From positions 3,100,001 to 3,164,000 of the forward strand of contig NC_092409.1 in assembly GCF_009017415.1 (NCBI RefSeq): 64,000 nt of DNA, written 5' to 3'. Below are positions 22,435 to 35,216 of this stretch, in pieces. This stretch comes from Aspergillus flavus (lineage: Eukaryota > Ascomycota > Eurotiomycetes > Eurotiales > Aspergillaceae). Under the pieces are notes generated by a model. The model searched no databases. It saw only the letters and a program-made list of their open reading frames with translations, and was not told the origin of the DNA. Each line of letters starts with the position of its first letter. Position 1 is the first letter of the stretch. A program made the translations under genes and the position numbers.

Positions 22435-24862
22435 ATGGGTCCGAAGCAGAAAGGCGGTGGCTCCAAGCAGAGGGGCAATGCTGCTGAGGAAGTAGAGGAG
22501 ACGTTGCAGGCTGTCGTATGTTGTCATTCTGGAAAACCACTCTTGCGACTGCTGGCCATCATAGGACAGCGGGGTGCACGATGATCGTGTGGCTAATGCT
22601 TTGATGTTGTTTAGGTTCTTGCCGACACCTTCGAGACGAGATTTGAACCCTTCACTCTTGACAAGCCCCGGGTATGTATCTAAGACAAGCTATTGATGCG
22701 AGGACGGATGTTGCGGGGAAAACACAATAATGGGTTATGGGCTGACACAGACGGTGACAGTGTCTTTTGCCGCTAGCGAACACCCCCTTGATTGAGTATA
22801 CATTGGAGTTCCTTGCGAATGCCGGTGTCGAAGACGTGTTCCTGTACGGCGGAGCACACTCGGATCAGCTGGAGAAGTATATCAAGTACGTGGATGACGC
22901 CCTCTCCTCTCATACGCAGTTCACGGCGATACTAATACTACGGTGCTCTAGTGCGTCAAAATGGAGATCGCTATCGTCGCCGTTCAAGCAATTGGCTTTT
23001 CTCAAGTCCACTTCTACCTCCGTCGGAGACGTCATGCGCGATCTGGATGGAAAGCATCTCATTACCGGAGATTTCATCGTTGTGAGCGGAGATGTCATTA
23101 GCAACCTACCTATTGAAGGCGCTTTGACCCAACATCGGGCTCGTCGTGCGGCAAACAAGGATGCCATTATGACCATGATCTTGCGGGAGGCCGGCAGAAA
23201 CCATAGAACCAAGTCTTCCTCTTCTTCACCCGTCTTCATTATTGACCCTACGAAGGACCGCTGTCTACATTACGAGGAGATTGATCACCATTCACGAGAG
23301 ACGACCCGTCTCAATATCGACTCTGAGATCATTCTTGAGAACGCAGAGCTAGATATCCGCCAGGATCTGATTGACTGCGGCATCGATATTTGCACACCTG
23401 ACGTGCTGAGTCTCTGGTCTGACAGTTTCGATTATCAAACACCTCGGACGCAATTCTTGTATGGTGTGCTGAAAGATTACGAGCTGAATGGAAAGACGAT
23501 CCACACACATATCGTCAAGGATCACTACGCGGCTAGAGTGAGGAACTTAAAGGCGTATGATGCCGTTACCAAGGATGTTATTTCGAGGTGGGCGTACCCT
23601 CTGTGCCCCGACACAAACCTACTGCCGGGCCACAATTACGAACTTCGGAAGGGAAACCTATACCAAGAGCAAGGCGTGACCTTGGCTCGTTCATGTGTTA
23701 TCGGCCGGCGGACAGTTATTGGACAAGGCACAAGCATCGGAGACAAGACGACAGTCAAGGATACGGTTCTGGGAAGGAATTGCAAGATTGGTAAGAATGT
23801 CACTTTAGACGGTGCCTTCATTTGGGATGGTGCTGTGATTGGCGACGGTACAACTGTACGCCATGCTATTGTTGCAGATAACGTCCAAGTTGGTAGCAAG
23901 TGCATCGTCGAGCCCGGGGCTCTCCTCTCATTTGGAGTGAAAATCGCCGACGGAATGACCGTCAGCGAAGGCAAGCGCATTACCAACGCCCCAAGGGAGG
24001 AAGATGGGGGTGCACCGGAAAGTGAACCGGAAGTCGTCGGTGAAGGCGGCGAGGGTTATGAATATGTCCCCTACGAAGATGAGGATGACTCGGATACCGA
24101 GAGCAATGCCTCATCGGGATTGGGTACGTTCCCATGTCTACCTACTCCCAGCTCGGTTAAAGCTAACAGGTTCTTTCCGCAGTTTACAATATGGCGCAGC
24201 TTTCACTCTCCACAGATTCCATCTCGACCCTTTCATCTGATGTCTCAGACTACGGCCACTCCCGTTCAGGAAGCTTTAGCAGCTCAGGTGGTGACGATGA
24301 CGAAGAACATTTCGTTCATGACGCTGCGACTAGTGTCTATGACAGCTTGCGCGATGGCGTCACATCAGATGTGGTGCAGCTGGAACTGGTCAGTCTACGT
24401 ATGACAGCCAACGCTTCTGATCACCAAGTTCGACGCGCCGTGGTGTCGGCTTTCATGAAGCGTACTCAGCAATTGATGGAAGGTGGAAAGGCAGCCGGCG
24501 ACATCGTTAGAGAGCTCTTTGGCAAGTACCGCGAAATCATCGAACGGTCCTTGTTCGACCGCGACCGCGATGCGAAGCCTGATCAAGTCGACCTATTGCT
24601 TTTGTTACAGCAAGATCTCGTACACCGCAACCGTGGCGATACAGTCCTCCTGTTTGTTGCCAAGGAATTATATGACCTAGAGATTCTAGAAGAGGAGGCA
24701 TACGAGCAGTGGTGGGATGACGAGAGGTCCTCCAGTACAGACGAGATGAAACAAGTGCGCAGCCAGACCCAACAATTCGTGGATTGGCTGGCAAACGCTG
24801 AAGAAGAGGAAAGCAGCGAGGAAGAGGATGACGACGAAGAGGAAGAGAGCGATGATGAGTGA
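22435..24862 (+). CDS. gcd6: Translation initiation factor eIF2B epsilon subunit (Gcd6-like)
   Basis: Exons 22435-22515, 22615-22671, 22761-22885, 22952-24123 and 24183-24862 encode 704 residues. This is the catalytic subunit of the guanine-nucleotide exchange factor for eIF2, acting in the cytosol and central to general amino-acid control. The nucleotidyltransferase-like N-terminus is seen in [37 protein letters not shown]. A left-handed beta-helix of hexapeptide repeats follows (VIGRRTVIGQGTSIGDKTTV, GAFIWDGAVIGDG). The C-terminal W2 domain ends in an acidic Glu/Asp-rich tail, with ILEEEAYEQWW matching the AA-box motifs. The 66-nt intron 22886-22951 is free of stops in frame; removing it restores the family sequence YINASKWR. 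The third exon begins at TGT 22761 (CLLPLANTP), not at the open upstream frame. Confidence 0.96.
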
Positions 24863-26281
24863 TCTGATATAGAATTGGAACGTGTTATGAACGCGAATAA
24901 ACAAAAAATGAACCCTTATGAGTGAAAAATAAAATGCATTGCGAGATATCGTGATACATTTACATAGTCGTATTGTAATCTGCTCAATTACTGGAAAAGA
25001 GACAAGATGAATGATTTGGCTGCCTGGTTGCTGCCTAAGGTTATAGTCTTCAGTCATTTGCTCAGGTCATTAGGTTGAGTCATGCTTGCTTAGGGCTCGT
25101 GCCTAGTTAGTTCCTCGTAAGATAACAGAATGACCAGGAGATCTTTGCCGGAGAGGTAATCTGACATCATTGGTGCCCTTCGATCTATTTATGCCAGCGA
25201 ACCAAGATCAACCATCTATCATACTACGGCCACCTCCGAGCCTGACAAGGATCCAGTTCCAATCAAAGACAGTATAAACTTGGGACTGCAGAGTACAACA
25301 TTGCTTCATTGTGTTTACCCGCTTTAGGTTGCCTTTTTGCTGCCTTCCCCCACACGGATATTCCGTGGCATTAGCATCAGGTCATTGGAGACCCCTCATA
25401 CTGACACGTCCTTATAAAACTGTAAACTTGTCTGCTTAGCAATCCCGCCACTGTTTGAAAATTTTTCTTTTTTTTTCTATTGTCTTTGTTTTTTTCATTC
25501 TCTTCCGAAGCAACCTCTTTTTTACTCCAGACTACAGGTTGGTAAACACTGGAGCTCAGCTTTCCATTTCCCGTTGTTTTCGGAAATACCGCGCTCTAGT
25601 GCAATTTTACCCCCAAGGAGAAGAGCAAACCTGAGGCTTGTTCTTCCTAAGGCTCCCCCACTCTCCCCGTGACGTCCGTCCGCCTCCCGTCCCTAGTTAC
25701 ATACATCCACACCCCTCTCCTCTCCTCCAAGGCCCAAAAAGGTGCCAGCGTCGATAAGCTATTCACGCCCAACGATAGATCGCCTGAGAGCTAGTGCATG
25801 GTCCTGCTGCTGCTACTGCACACTCCAGTCTCCCGGTCTGCCCTTCGTGTTCCTCGTCACCCGTTGGATCTATCAGCCCTCCCCAGGTTGATTACCCACC
25901 TTTGGTAAGCTGCGCCTTGTGTTGTCTCGGAAAAAAAGAGAAGGTCTCGACGTTAGATCTCGGGACCTACTTTTTTTTTCGTGCCAGCACATACCGGCTT
26001 GCCGCAACACCACTGTCTTCACCACGCCTCCTCAAACAAGGAAGCGAAAGGCGGCCGAGGCGGCGATAACAGACTTTCACTCCGCCACCAAGGATTCCGT
26101 CGCCCGTTCGCAAGCCGCCACCAGACCTCCTCCGCGGAAGTCTGCTCGCAAGACGAAAGCAGAATCTCCTGATATCGCAGAACTTAACCCCGCCCCCGAT
26201 CTGACCTCCGTCGTGTCAGGGGAGTTCTCGGTTTCCGCGGAAAAGAAGGGCCCTGATCTGGTTACGCCGGCGTCGACCAGT
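24863..26281. other. Intergenic region and RBR ligase leader
   Basis: The first 600 bp after eIF2B epsilon shows nothing coding. From about 25440 there are pyrimidine-rich promoter-like tracts. From about 25794 to 26281 a protein-like open frame runs into the RBR ligase without an ATG, with a possible intron 25912-25988; see findings. It is treated here as a 5' leader. Confidence 0.5.
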
Positions 26282-28029
26282 ATGGAGTCTGATGATGATT
26301 TTATGAGCGTTGCGTCCAGCGGCGATGACTTTTTGGATACCCAGGCGAGTGATGATGAGAGTCTAGGGGAAGGTACGTAATGTTGCGGCTCAACTCAGCT
26401 TGTGACGAACTTTGGAAGGTGATCATGACTGGATGCTGACGATGCCTCTTTTTCGCTATTGGTAGATTTCGGTGATGATTTCGACGGCGGCTTCTCGAAA
26501 GATAAAGACATCGTCGCAACCTCACGAAAACCTTACGAAGTTGAATTTAAGGTCCTAAGCCCGGATGATATTGATCGGGATCAGAATCAACAGATCAACG
26601 AAGTCTCATCGATATTAAGTCTACCGCCGGAATCCTCTGCCATTCTTCTACGGTATGGACGATGGAACCGGGAAAAGCTTATTGAGGGCTACATGGATCA
26701 TCCCGAAGAAACTCTGGAGGAGGCCGGGTTAGGGACCAACTTTGAAGGCACACCAAAAACTGAAGTAATACCTGGGTTCGTGTGCGACATTTGCTGCGAA
26801 GATGGCGATAACCTGGAGACATACGCTATGCGATGTGGACATCGTTTCTGTGTTGATTGCTACCGCCACTACCTTGCTCAGAAGATCCGTGGGGAAGGAG
26901 AAGCGGCCAGGATAGAATGTCCGGGTGATGGCTGTAATATGATCGTTGATTCTAAGTCGTTGAGCCTACTTGTCACACCTGCCCTCAAGGACAGGTGAGT
27001 CCACTTAGCTAGGATGCAGGTCGATACCATCGCTAACTTCCTTTTAGGTATTACACTCTCTTACAAAGGACCTATGTCGATGACAAGGAAAATCTCAAGT
27101 GGTGCCCAGCTCCCAACTGTGAATACGCTGTTGATTGCTCGGTGAAGCAGCGCGACCTCCGCCGCATTGTACCCACCGTACAATGTAACTGCAAGCATCA
27201 TTTCTGCTTTGGCTGTACACTTAACGACCATCAACCAGCACCTTGCCAGCTAGTTAAGATGTGGCTCAAGAAGTGTGAGGACGATTCGGAAACGGCCAAC
27301 TGGATCTCAGCCAACACAAAAGAGTGCCCTAGGTGTCACTCGACGATCGAGAAGAACGGAGGTTGCAACCATATGACGTGCCGCAAATGCAAGCATGAGT
27401 TCTGCTGGATGTGCATGGGGCTATGGTCCGAGCACGGCACCAGCTGGTATAATTGTAACCGATATGAGGAGAAGTCAGGATCCGAGGCACGCACCGCACA
27501 GGCGAAGTCCCGGGCGTCATTGGAGCGGTATCTCCATTACTACAACCGATATGCGAACCATGAGCAATCGGCCAAGCTCGACAAAGACCTATACCTGAAG
27601 ACGGAAAAGAAGATGACGAGCCTCCAGTCGCAGTCGGGTTTATCGTGGATTGAAGTCCAGTTCCTCGACACCGCGTCTCAAGCCCTTCAACAATGCCGAC
27701 AGACCCTAAAGTGGACCTACGCTTTTGCCTACTACCTTGCACGTAACAACCTGACCGAGATCTTTGAAGATAATCAGAAAGATTTGGAACTCGCGGTGGA
27801 GAACCTCAGCGAGATGTTTGAAAAGCCTGTACCCGAACTAGCAAACCTCAAGGTGGACATCTTGGATAAAACGGCCTATTGTAACAAACGGCGAGTGATT
27901 TTGTTGAGCGACACTGCCGAAAACCTGAAAAATGGTATGGACTCTTGTCATGAACCCCGGTAAATTTGGAGGTAGAGAACTAACTGATGTGTTTCTCCAG
28001 GCGAATGGTCTTTTAACGTGGAGTGGTAG
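26282..28029 (+). CDS. Ariadne-type RBR E3 ubiquitin ligase
   Basis: Exons 26282-26372, 26466-26994, 27048-27934 and 28001-28029 give 511 residues. An acidic N-terminus (MESDDDFMSVASSGDDF) precedes a UBA-like segment. The RING1-IBR-RING2 triad comes next: CDICCEDGDN..MRCGHRFCVDCY for RING1, WCPAPNCEYAVDC and CNCKHHFCFGC for the IBR, and CPRCHSTIEKNGGCNHMTC for RING2. The catalytic Cys that carries ubiquitin as a thioester in this family corresponds to the GGCNHM Cys (about residue 313). The Ariadne domain follows (YLHYYNRYANHEQSAKLD), ending GEWSFNVEW. By homology it works in the cytosol or nucleus, activated by neddylated cullins. All zinc ligands I can check are present. The last exon is only 29 nt. 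Confidence 0.95.
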
Positions 28030-28783
28030 ATTAGAGCGAATCGTATAGAAGGGAACGGGCTTAACCACTGGTGGTCCCCCGCGACCATCCCAAAAGACCC
28101 AGTCATTCTTTTGCTTTAACGACGTGCATGACAGCGCATATGAATTCTCTGCGGGAAAGTTTCACTGTGAACATTTAAGAGGAGCTTTTCGTGGGTGTTA
28201 TTTGCATGGTGATTTGCTTTGCGTGTATCAATTATCATCTACTATAGGGGAACGTTCAGATTTATATTCAATTCTACTACTGTACTTGACATCTTGGGCG
28301 GTTATGTCTGGCATCGCATCTAATCCTGTTTGCGTTATTTTTACTTTTTCTAATTGTCATTTTCTTCCCTCTCATTTTCCAAGAATCCATGCCCAGATTA
28401 ATATCTTGGTATATAGGTAAGGGATAGTATGTAAACCACCACGTAGAAGTGGGATCCGCGGAAATGCCCGACGCCAAAAGGACTCATGGTTGCCTAACAA
28501 GGACGAACATACTGCGGAGTAGGTACTATACTCCGTAAGAACCCCCAGACAATATAGTCGGGATTTACAACACCTGTACTAAAGAAGAAAAGCTCCAGAA
28601 ACTACTTAATTATACATTAGTCACATAATGTCATGCACAGACTTTACATACAGACAGGATCCCCGGTGAGCCGCGGTAGTTCGCTTAGGGTTAGAATCCT
28701 GACTGAAGAAAGAAAGAGTACGGACTAATCAGAACGGAGAACCGCGGGAAAGAAACGATGGAGTCCAAAAGGATTCGGGATGG

Positions 28784-28792
28784 ATCAGATAA
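28784..28792 (+). promoter_or_regulatory. SreA-type GATA site ATCAGATAA, distal
   Basis: A perfect match to ATCWGATAA, the extended GATA site bound by the fungal iron regulator SreA, within an 11-nt GGATCAGATAA shared with the proximal copy. It is about 1.06 kb upstream of the mitoferrin ATG. Confidence 0.5.
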
Positions 28793-29396
28793 GAAAAATC
28801 AGAAAAGGGAATAGTGACCTTCCTCTCTCGGTGACTTTTTAGGAGAGCTTCCTCGGCGGAGGGACGGGACATTCCTCCGTCATTCGGCACTTCTGCTTCT
28901 TTCTATTAGTCAAGTGTGGCAATCGTGTTTGGTCCTTTTTAACCTCTTCTCGTTTGTCGTAGGTGGAAATTGGTGAATCTGTTTGGTATTGAGCCGGAAG
29001 GTTTTCGGAAAGGTATGAGTCAACCTGGGAAAAGGTCAACTGGTGTCAAATGTCAATGGTTGGGATATGCTGGTTGAGGGTTATAAACTCCGTCATCGGA
29101 CCAGGCCGGTCGCTGATCCTGGTTGGTTTTAGTCTAGCCGGGGGAAGCTGATTCAGCAGGCAAAATTTCCCAAGTGACATACCTTAATTAACTAATCTTT
29201 TTTTCTTGGGGGGAGAGAGAGCGAGAGCTGTACATGCGAGGAGGAAAATCACAGATCAAGCAGATTCAAACAAAAAGACCGAGGGGAATAGTAAATCCAA
29301 TAACAAACCAATAAGCACTAGAAATGTAATTGATACTTTGTGTCAGGAAAGAAAATTCCATGGAGGTTCCTGGGTGATTCTATTAATCTAAAATGG

Positions 29397-29405
29397 ATCA
29401 GATAA
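29397..29405 (+). promoter_or_regulatory. SreA-type GATA site ATCAGATAA, proximal
   Basis: The second copy of the same 11-nt GGATCAGATAA lies about 445 bp upstream of the mitoferrin ATG. Two CCAAT boxes lie about 85-105 bp further upstream, the type of site used by the CBC/HapX iron-starvation complex. Confidence 0.55.
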
Positions 29406-29848
29406 CATTTAATCGACCTCCATTTATCCAGCGTTCGTCGAGCCGAGCGAGAGGACTTCCATTCTGGGTAACAACTTCTAATCCCCGACTAAACATTTTA
29501 ATTTATTTTATTTCTTCCCTCCCTCTTTCACATCCTCTCAACTCATTAATTTTCCTTATTCCACCTTCCTTCTGTCACATTGATCCTCTTGCATTCCTCT
29601 AGTGGTCGAGACGGGTCTCTTCCTCTATACTTCATTTCCCTCCTTGTTGTTTTCCCCTTCCTCGGAATCGGCCCTACTGATTTACCTCTCCACTCCGCAA
29701 CTGGTCCGGGTTTCTTCGGTATTATCTTTTCGACCTTCACAACAGTGACGCCTCACCCACCACCGCGCGCCCTTTCCTCTTCCCTTTCCTCCTAACCCTT
29801 TCCCCTCCTCTTTGCGGCTCCGGCTGCGTCTGGAGCTACAACAGCTCG

Positions 29849-31454
29849 ATGGCGGTCTCCGAACAAATCCCCGGGCAGGAGTTAGAATATGAGTATGTCT
29901 TTTTCCCTTGCCAAACCCGCTTCAGCTTTTTTTTCGCCCTGGGCAATCGCTCGCTGGGAAAGCATAGGGAGTGGTTAGAATCTTCGCTATGATTTCATGC
30001 TATGCTCTTTCGCCTCTATTGCCCGATTGCCATGGTTCCTTTCCCAGACGTAGGCCGGCTTTTTTTTTATTATACTGGGGCTTTCGGAGCTAATTATACT
30101 GTCACGATAGCTACGAAGCCCTCCCGTCTAACTACGGCCTCGGCCGCAATATGCTGGCTGGTGCCTTTGCAGGGATAGCGGTATGTGTAAAAAAAAATGG
30201 GCTATTTTACGGTGGATGGTCGGGCCCGTACTGACAATGGTCAAGGAACACGCTGTCATGTATCCGGTGGACTTGTTGAAGGTATGTTGAGTCCATGCTA
30301 GTTCTTTTCCTACGTTGCGCAGATTTTGCATTGCGACGTGTTGCAAAGGCAGGCAAATACTGACACCGGACCCTTACGCTAGACTCGCATGCAAATCCTG
30401 CATCCTGCGAATGGCGGACTCTACACAGGTCTCACTAATGCGTTTTCCACAATCTACCGAATTGAGGGCTGGCGGACATTATGGAAGGGTGTCTCGAGCG
30501 TTATTGTCGGTGCAGGTAAGCGGAGCCGGTGGCATACGGAAATGCCTGCCTACTCGGAGGTGTCGGAGGCTGATGTGAAATTCCCGAATAGGCCCCGCCC
30601 ACGCTGTCTACTTTGGCACATACGAAATTGTAAAGGATCTTGCCGGTGGCAATGTCGATGACGGTCACCATCCGCTAGCTGCAGGTAAGTGACTGACGGG
30701 GTTATGATGTTGTCATTAAAAAGTGGTTGGTTACTAACGTGGAACAGCTCTGAGTGGTGCCTCGGCGACCATTGCTAGTGACGCTTTGATGAACCCCTTC
30801 GATGGTGAGTATCTCGCGACCCCAACACCACCAAAAAGAAATAAAATAAAAACTAAGACTCGTACTAATTGAAAACACAGTTATTAAGCAACGTATGCAA
30901 GTCCATGGCTCGGTACACAAGACTATCGTTCAGTGCGCCCGGTCTGTCTACCGAACGGAAGGTCTTCAGGCTTTCTACGTTTCCTATCCTACCACACTCT
31001 GCATGACCGTCCCCTTCACCGCTACACAGTTCGTCGCCTACGAGTCGATTTCTAAGGTTATGAACCCCTCCGGAGATTACGACCCGTTCACCCACTGCAT
31101 TGCGGGTGGTCTCGCAGGCGCTTTCGCAGCTGGTCTCACGACACCACTCGACGTGGTGAAGACGCTCCTCCAGACCCGCGGTTTGGCACAGAACGAGGAA
31201 ATTCGGTCGGCGAAGGGTCTTTTCAACGCCGCGTCCATTATCAAGCGGCAGTTCGGTTGGAGTGGTTTCCTGCGTGGCGCTCGTCCCCGTATCATTTCTA
31301 CAATGCCCAGCACAGCCATTTGCTGGTGAGTGAACAACTTTATACTTTATCTGAATCCCCTGTTACTGTACTTGGGCATTTACTGACAATGTCATGCAAA
31401 AGGACCTCTTATGAAATGGCCAAGGCGTACTTCAAGCGCCAGGAGGTCGCCTAA
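29849..31454 (+). CDS. mrsA: Mitoferrin (Mrs3/4-type mitochondrial iron carrier)
   Basis: Eight exons splice to 309 residues: 29849-29892, 30111-30180, 30246-30281, 30383-30515, 30592-30684, 30748-30804, 30881-31325 and 31403-31454. Three mitochondrial-carrier repeats carry the signatures PVDLLKTRMQ, NPFDVIKQRMQ and TPLDVVKTLLQTR. Each Px[DE]xx[KR] motif is placed as expected, and each repeat has the two transmembrane helices. The N-terminus YEALPSNYGLGRNMLAGAFAGIAEH and the motif GPAHAVYFGTYE are typical of mitoferrins, which import ferrous iron across the inner mitochondrial membrane for haem and Fe-S cluster synthesis. Many small exons (as short as 36 nt) make this easy to mis-annotate. 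Upstream SreA-type sites suggest iron repression; that is an inference. Confidence 0.96.
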
Positions 31455-32736
31455 AAAAGTGTCTTTTTTTTCCACTGGCCCGATCGCATGAATTCGACTT
31501 CCACACTGCCCATCATAAAAATGCATCCTGCGGCCTTATTTAAGGCATCCCACGACCAACAAAAGGACAAAGACGTACCAACAAAATAATGATGAAATCA
31601 GCTTAAAATAAAAAAAAAAAAACAAGGCCGGCTGATAGCGGCCACGTATCACGTGCGATGGGCGGAAATGCGACACGTGAGGAATTCCAGGCCATGTCGC
31701 GGGGAGATATCCCCGGGTGGCGGCATTCAGACTGTCCATTCTTTATGTTACTTCTATCCTGGTTCTTCTGTTCTCTCTTGCGCGCTCCGTTTTCCCCATT
31801 CACCGTATTTCCGGATGTGCGCAAAATGTCCGAGACATTCGGGGTCGGAAAATCCTGGCTGGAACCACAGCGGATGAGGCGGAGCGAGGACGTCTTACCC
31901 TTTCTTCAGTACCTCTATTCACCTTTGGTCATCGGTTTCATTTTCTTGGTTGGTAATGGTTGATATACACCTTGTGGGACGGATTATGTCGGGAAAAGTG
32001 CGAGAACTTTTCTTGGATCGCCCTATGTATGCTATATTTGTATCGGCGTTGGCACGCAAGGGAAGTGTTTTTGGAGGCTTTGTTCCTTTTCTCTTATGGT
32101 TCTATTTTCTTCATCTGATTGATTTCCGAATTCTGGAATATTTCTTCTGATATATTACGCATTTGGGACCCATGTATACATAGACGGGATATGATATGGC
32201 GGGCAGTTACTTTAAGTTAGTACACCAGCCAGGCTGAGCTGGCGCAGATATCCATTTTCGTTAATATAAAAGGATTGACACTCGACTCCACTCTGGGGAA
32301 CCAGCAAAAAGAAACAAATGTGAAAGAAGAGAAGAGAGTGAAATGGGGCCGTAGAGTCGCATTGGAAGAAGTTTTGCCATCACCGTGGGGCACCTTTTAT
32401 TCCCTTTTTCGGTGCACCAACGACGTCACGCGAAATCATGACCGAATTTGGGTAAGAGAAAAATCGGAGAATGGAGAATCACTGACTTACTTTTATGTCT
32501 TACTCGCACTCTTACCTCTCAACTCACTCTCTCGTGTGCTCTTCGTTCAAACCGTCTTTCTTTCTTTTTTTCTCTTCTTTCCTTCCTCCCTACAAATGAG
32601 CAGGAGTTGGTCCCCGTCCTTGTGCCATTCCTTCCCCCAGACTCCGATTAACTAGTATTACACTACTACGACTATCATCCATAGCGCGCGGGCGGGTCCT
32701 GCAATTCCGCCGAAGATCCTTGGGATTAATTGATCA
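31455..32736. other. Intergenic region between mitoferrin and AAA ATPase
   Basis: This 1.3 kb contains two CACGTG cores (about 31650 and 31674) and pyrimidine-rich promoter sequence near 32560. A 101-codon frame from ATG 31658 has hydrophobic content but no conserved look, so it is not called. Confidence 0.5.
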
Positions 32737-35216
32737 ATGATGCGTCCCAAACCGGCGTCTTCCCTCCAGAAGACCTACGATGACTGTTATCTGATGTGCT
32801 CGACTGCCGTCTACTTCGAAGGACAGGTCTGCCGTTCTTAATTCACCAATTGACTCCATTCGTCACTGATCGCTCTTCCGCACAGAACAACGAAGAAGAA
32901 GCTTTAAAGTCTTGGCGCTCCGCCCTCGAAACCATCTACTATCATAACGCCTATCGGGTTCCCTCCAAGTACACCCCCAAGAACGAAACGGAGAAGGCTC
33001 TTCAGGATTCCATCCGCCAGTTAGAGCTCCAATGTCGGGAGCGCGTCGATCTACTCGAGGCCCTCCGTGAGAGCAGAAAGGATACGTCTGGTAAATCCCC
33101 TCCATTCACCACTGGTTATCGCGGTTGGATTGGAGAGGGAACTGTCCCCGCAGTCGGGTATACCGATCTATCTAAACCGCCTACTATCCCCGGACGCCCC
33201 CCACCACCTGTCACCACTGCTAGCTCGGAGTCTGCTGGGAACGAGACGGGCTCATCAGTCCCAATGGCGGGTCGTCCCGGATTGCGCAAGACGCAATCCT
33301 CTTCGGCAAAGACTACGTCTTCTCGCAATTCCAGCCCCGAACGTCGGAAAGCGATGCCCTCTACACTACGCAACGCCGATCTGAAGAAGCCCGCCAAAAA
33401 GAAAGTCAGCCCGCGACGAAAAGACCTGCGGCCGGCCGCAGCTTCTCAAGCCGCGGGTCTGGCCTGGGGAAGTCTTTATCGGACTCCATCATCAGAAAAG
33501 ACCGTCAGCGATGCTGCCCTAGCGTCCTCCCGTCTGACCGCTGCAAATGATCCCAGTTTTCGAAAGGAGTCAATACCACCCCGTTCGAAGTCCGGCGATG
33601 GGGTACCCCCACGGAAAAGCGTGCCTCCAGAGGATTCCGGAGAGGAGCGTCGCTCCGGGAGGAAACTTCGCGTTCCCGGTCAGACACCGCGAAGGTCACC
33701 GGCGAAGTCTACTCCTGCACCAACTTCAACACCTACATCCACCCCTCAGGCTCCGGCTGGCATCCGGCAGCCGTCGGGCAATCGCACCCATTCCGCTTCT
33801 GTGTCGACAGGCTCCAAGGATACTGTTCAGCCACGTGCCTCCCCGAAGCCTTCTGTCAAACCAAAGCCCGTAGCGTTGAGGTCGTCTTACCAACCGCCTA
33901 CACCCTCCGGAGGATCTGCGGGTGCTGCAACTACCTCGAACAACCTGCAGGCTGGGTCTGCAAGCACGCCACGAAGAATTACCCCTGCTTCCACTGGTGA
34001 AGATGCGTTGAGCGACAATATAGATCGCATGTCGATTTCCCGAACGAGTCCCGAACGACGGGCTACTCCGCGCATCAGGCGCGCTGTCACCCCGCCGTCA
34101 TCTAGCGATCCCGAATCTCTTGGTCCCAAATCAACCGATGCCGACGAGGACGACGTGGACGTTGAGGACGAGGATGACGCAATTATGGATATACTGAACA
34201 AGCTCCCGAAAGGGGTGGACGTGGCAACCGCCCGACAGATCCTTAACGATATTGTAGTCCGCGGGGATGAAGTACACTGGGACGACATTGCCGGTCTAGA
34301 TGGGGCCAAAAAGGCCCTCAAAGAAGCCGTCGTCTATCCGTTCCTCCGTCCAGATCTGTTCTCTGGTTTGCGAGAACCAGCCCGGGGTATGCTCCTCTTT
34401 GGACCTCCAGGGACGGGTAAGACGATGCTTGCGCGCGCGGTAGCTACGGAATCCAAATCGACGTTCTTCTCGGTTTCCGCATCCACATTGACCTCGAAAT
34501 GGCACGGTGAGAGCGAAAAGCTTGTCCGCGCCCTGTTCGGTCTGGCTAAGGCGCTGGCACCGTCGATCATCTTTGTGGACGAAATCGACTCACTATTGTC
34601 CGCTCGCTCGTCCGGCACAGAGAACGAGGCTTCACGACGCTCAAAGACCGAGTTCCTGATTCAGTGGTCAGATTTGCAGCGCGCCGCGGCAGGTCGTGAA
34701 TCGCCTAGGGACAAGAAAGCCGGCGGAGACCCCAGCCGGGTCCTCGTCCTCGCCGCTACAAATATGCCCTGGGACATCGATGAGGCCGCGCGCCGTCGCT
34801 TCGTCCGCCGACAATATATCCCTCTTCCAGAACATCACGTCCGCGAAAAACAACTCCGGACATTACTAAGTCACCAGGTGCATGACTTGACAGATCAAGA
34901 TATCGACGCTTTAGTCCAACTTACAGACGGTATTGTTCCTATTTACTCTTCCGCCTCAACCACCAGTATCCCAAAGCTAACAAAGCATAACTCAGGCTTC
35001 TCAGGCTCCGACATAACAGCCCTCGCCAAAGACGCCGCAATGGGCCCCCTCCGCAACCTCGGCGAAGCCCTCCTCCACACCCCCATGGACCAAATCCGCG
35101 CCATCCGATTCCAAGACTTCGAAGCCAGTCTCTCCTCAATCCGACCCAGCGTCAGCCAGGAAGGACTAAAGGAGTATGAAGATTGGGCCCGACAATTCGG
35201 CGAGAGAGGTGGATAG
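32737..35216 (+). CDS. AAA ATPase, meiotic-clade (Yta6/Sap1, spastin/katanin-like)
   Basis: Exons 32737-32826, 32886-34929 and 34996-35216 encode 784 residues. The N-terminus ([19 protein letters not shown], then [24 protein letters not shown]) looks like a helical MIT-like domain. About 400 residues of Ser/Pro/Lys-rich, likely disordered linker follow. The single C-terminal AAA module has Walker A GPPGTGKT near residue 535, Walker [10 protein letters not shown] near 592, sensor-1 AATN, arginine-finger region AARRRFVRR, and [18 protein letters not shown]. Relatives sever microtubules or remodel ESCRT-III. The fungal Yta6/Sap1 branch is poorly defined, and I infer a cytosolic oligomeric unfoldase. 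The 66-nt intron 34930-34995 is stop-free in frame; its removal joins LTDGFSGSD, which the family requires. ATG 32740 is an alternative start. Confidence 0.93.

Larger units (their letters stand above)
28030..29848. promoter_or_regulatory. Mitoferrin upstream region
   Basis: This 1.8 kb has no credible ORF. It holds two copies of ATCAGATAA (28784-28792 and 29397-29405), two CCAAT boxes at 29297-29301 and 29308-29312, and pyrimidine-rich tracts from about 29505. It probably includes a long 5' UTR for mitoferrin. Confidence 0.55.

Noticed and set aside
31658..31963. 101-codon hydrophobic frame after mitoferrin
   Set aside because: It has an ATG but low-complexity, Phe/Ser/Leu-rich composition typical of pyrimidine-rich flanks. 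All three frames are open there, which argues for chance.
33887..34618. Antisense frames opposite the AAA ATPase
   Set aside because: Shadow frames of a well-supported gene, with Ser-rich artefactual composition.
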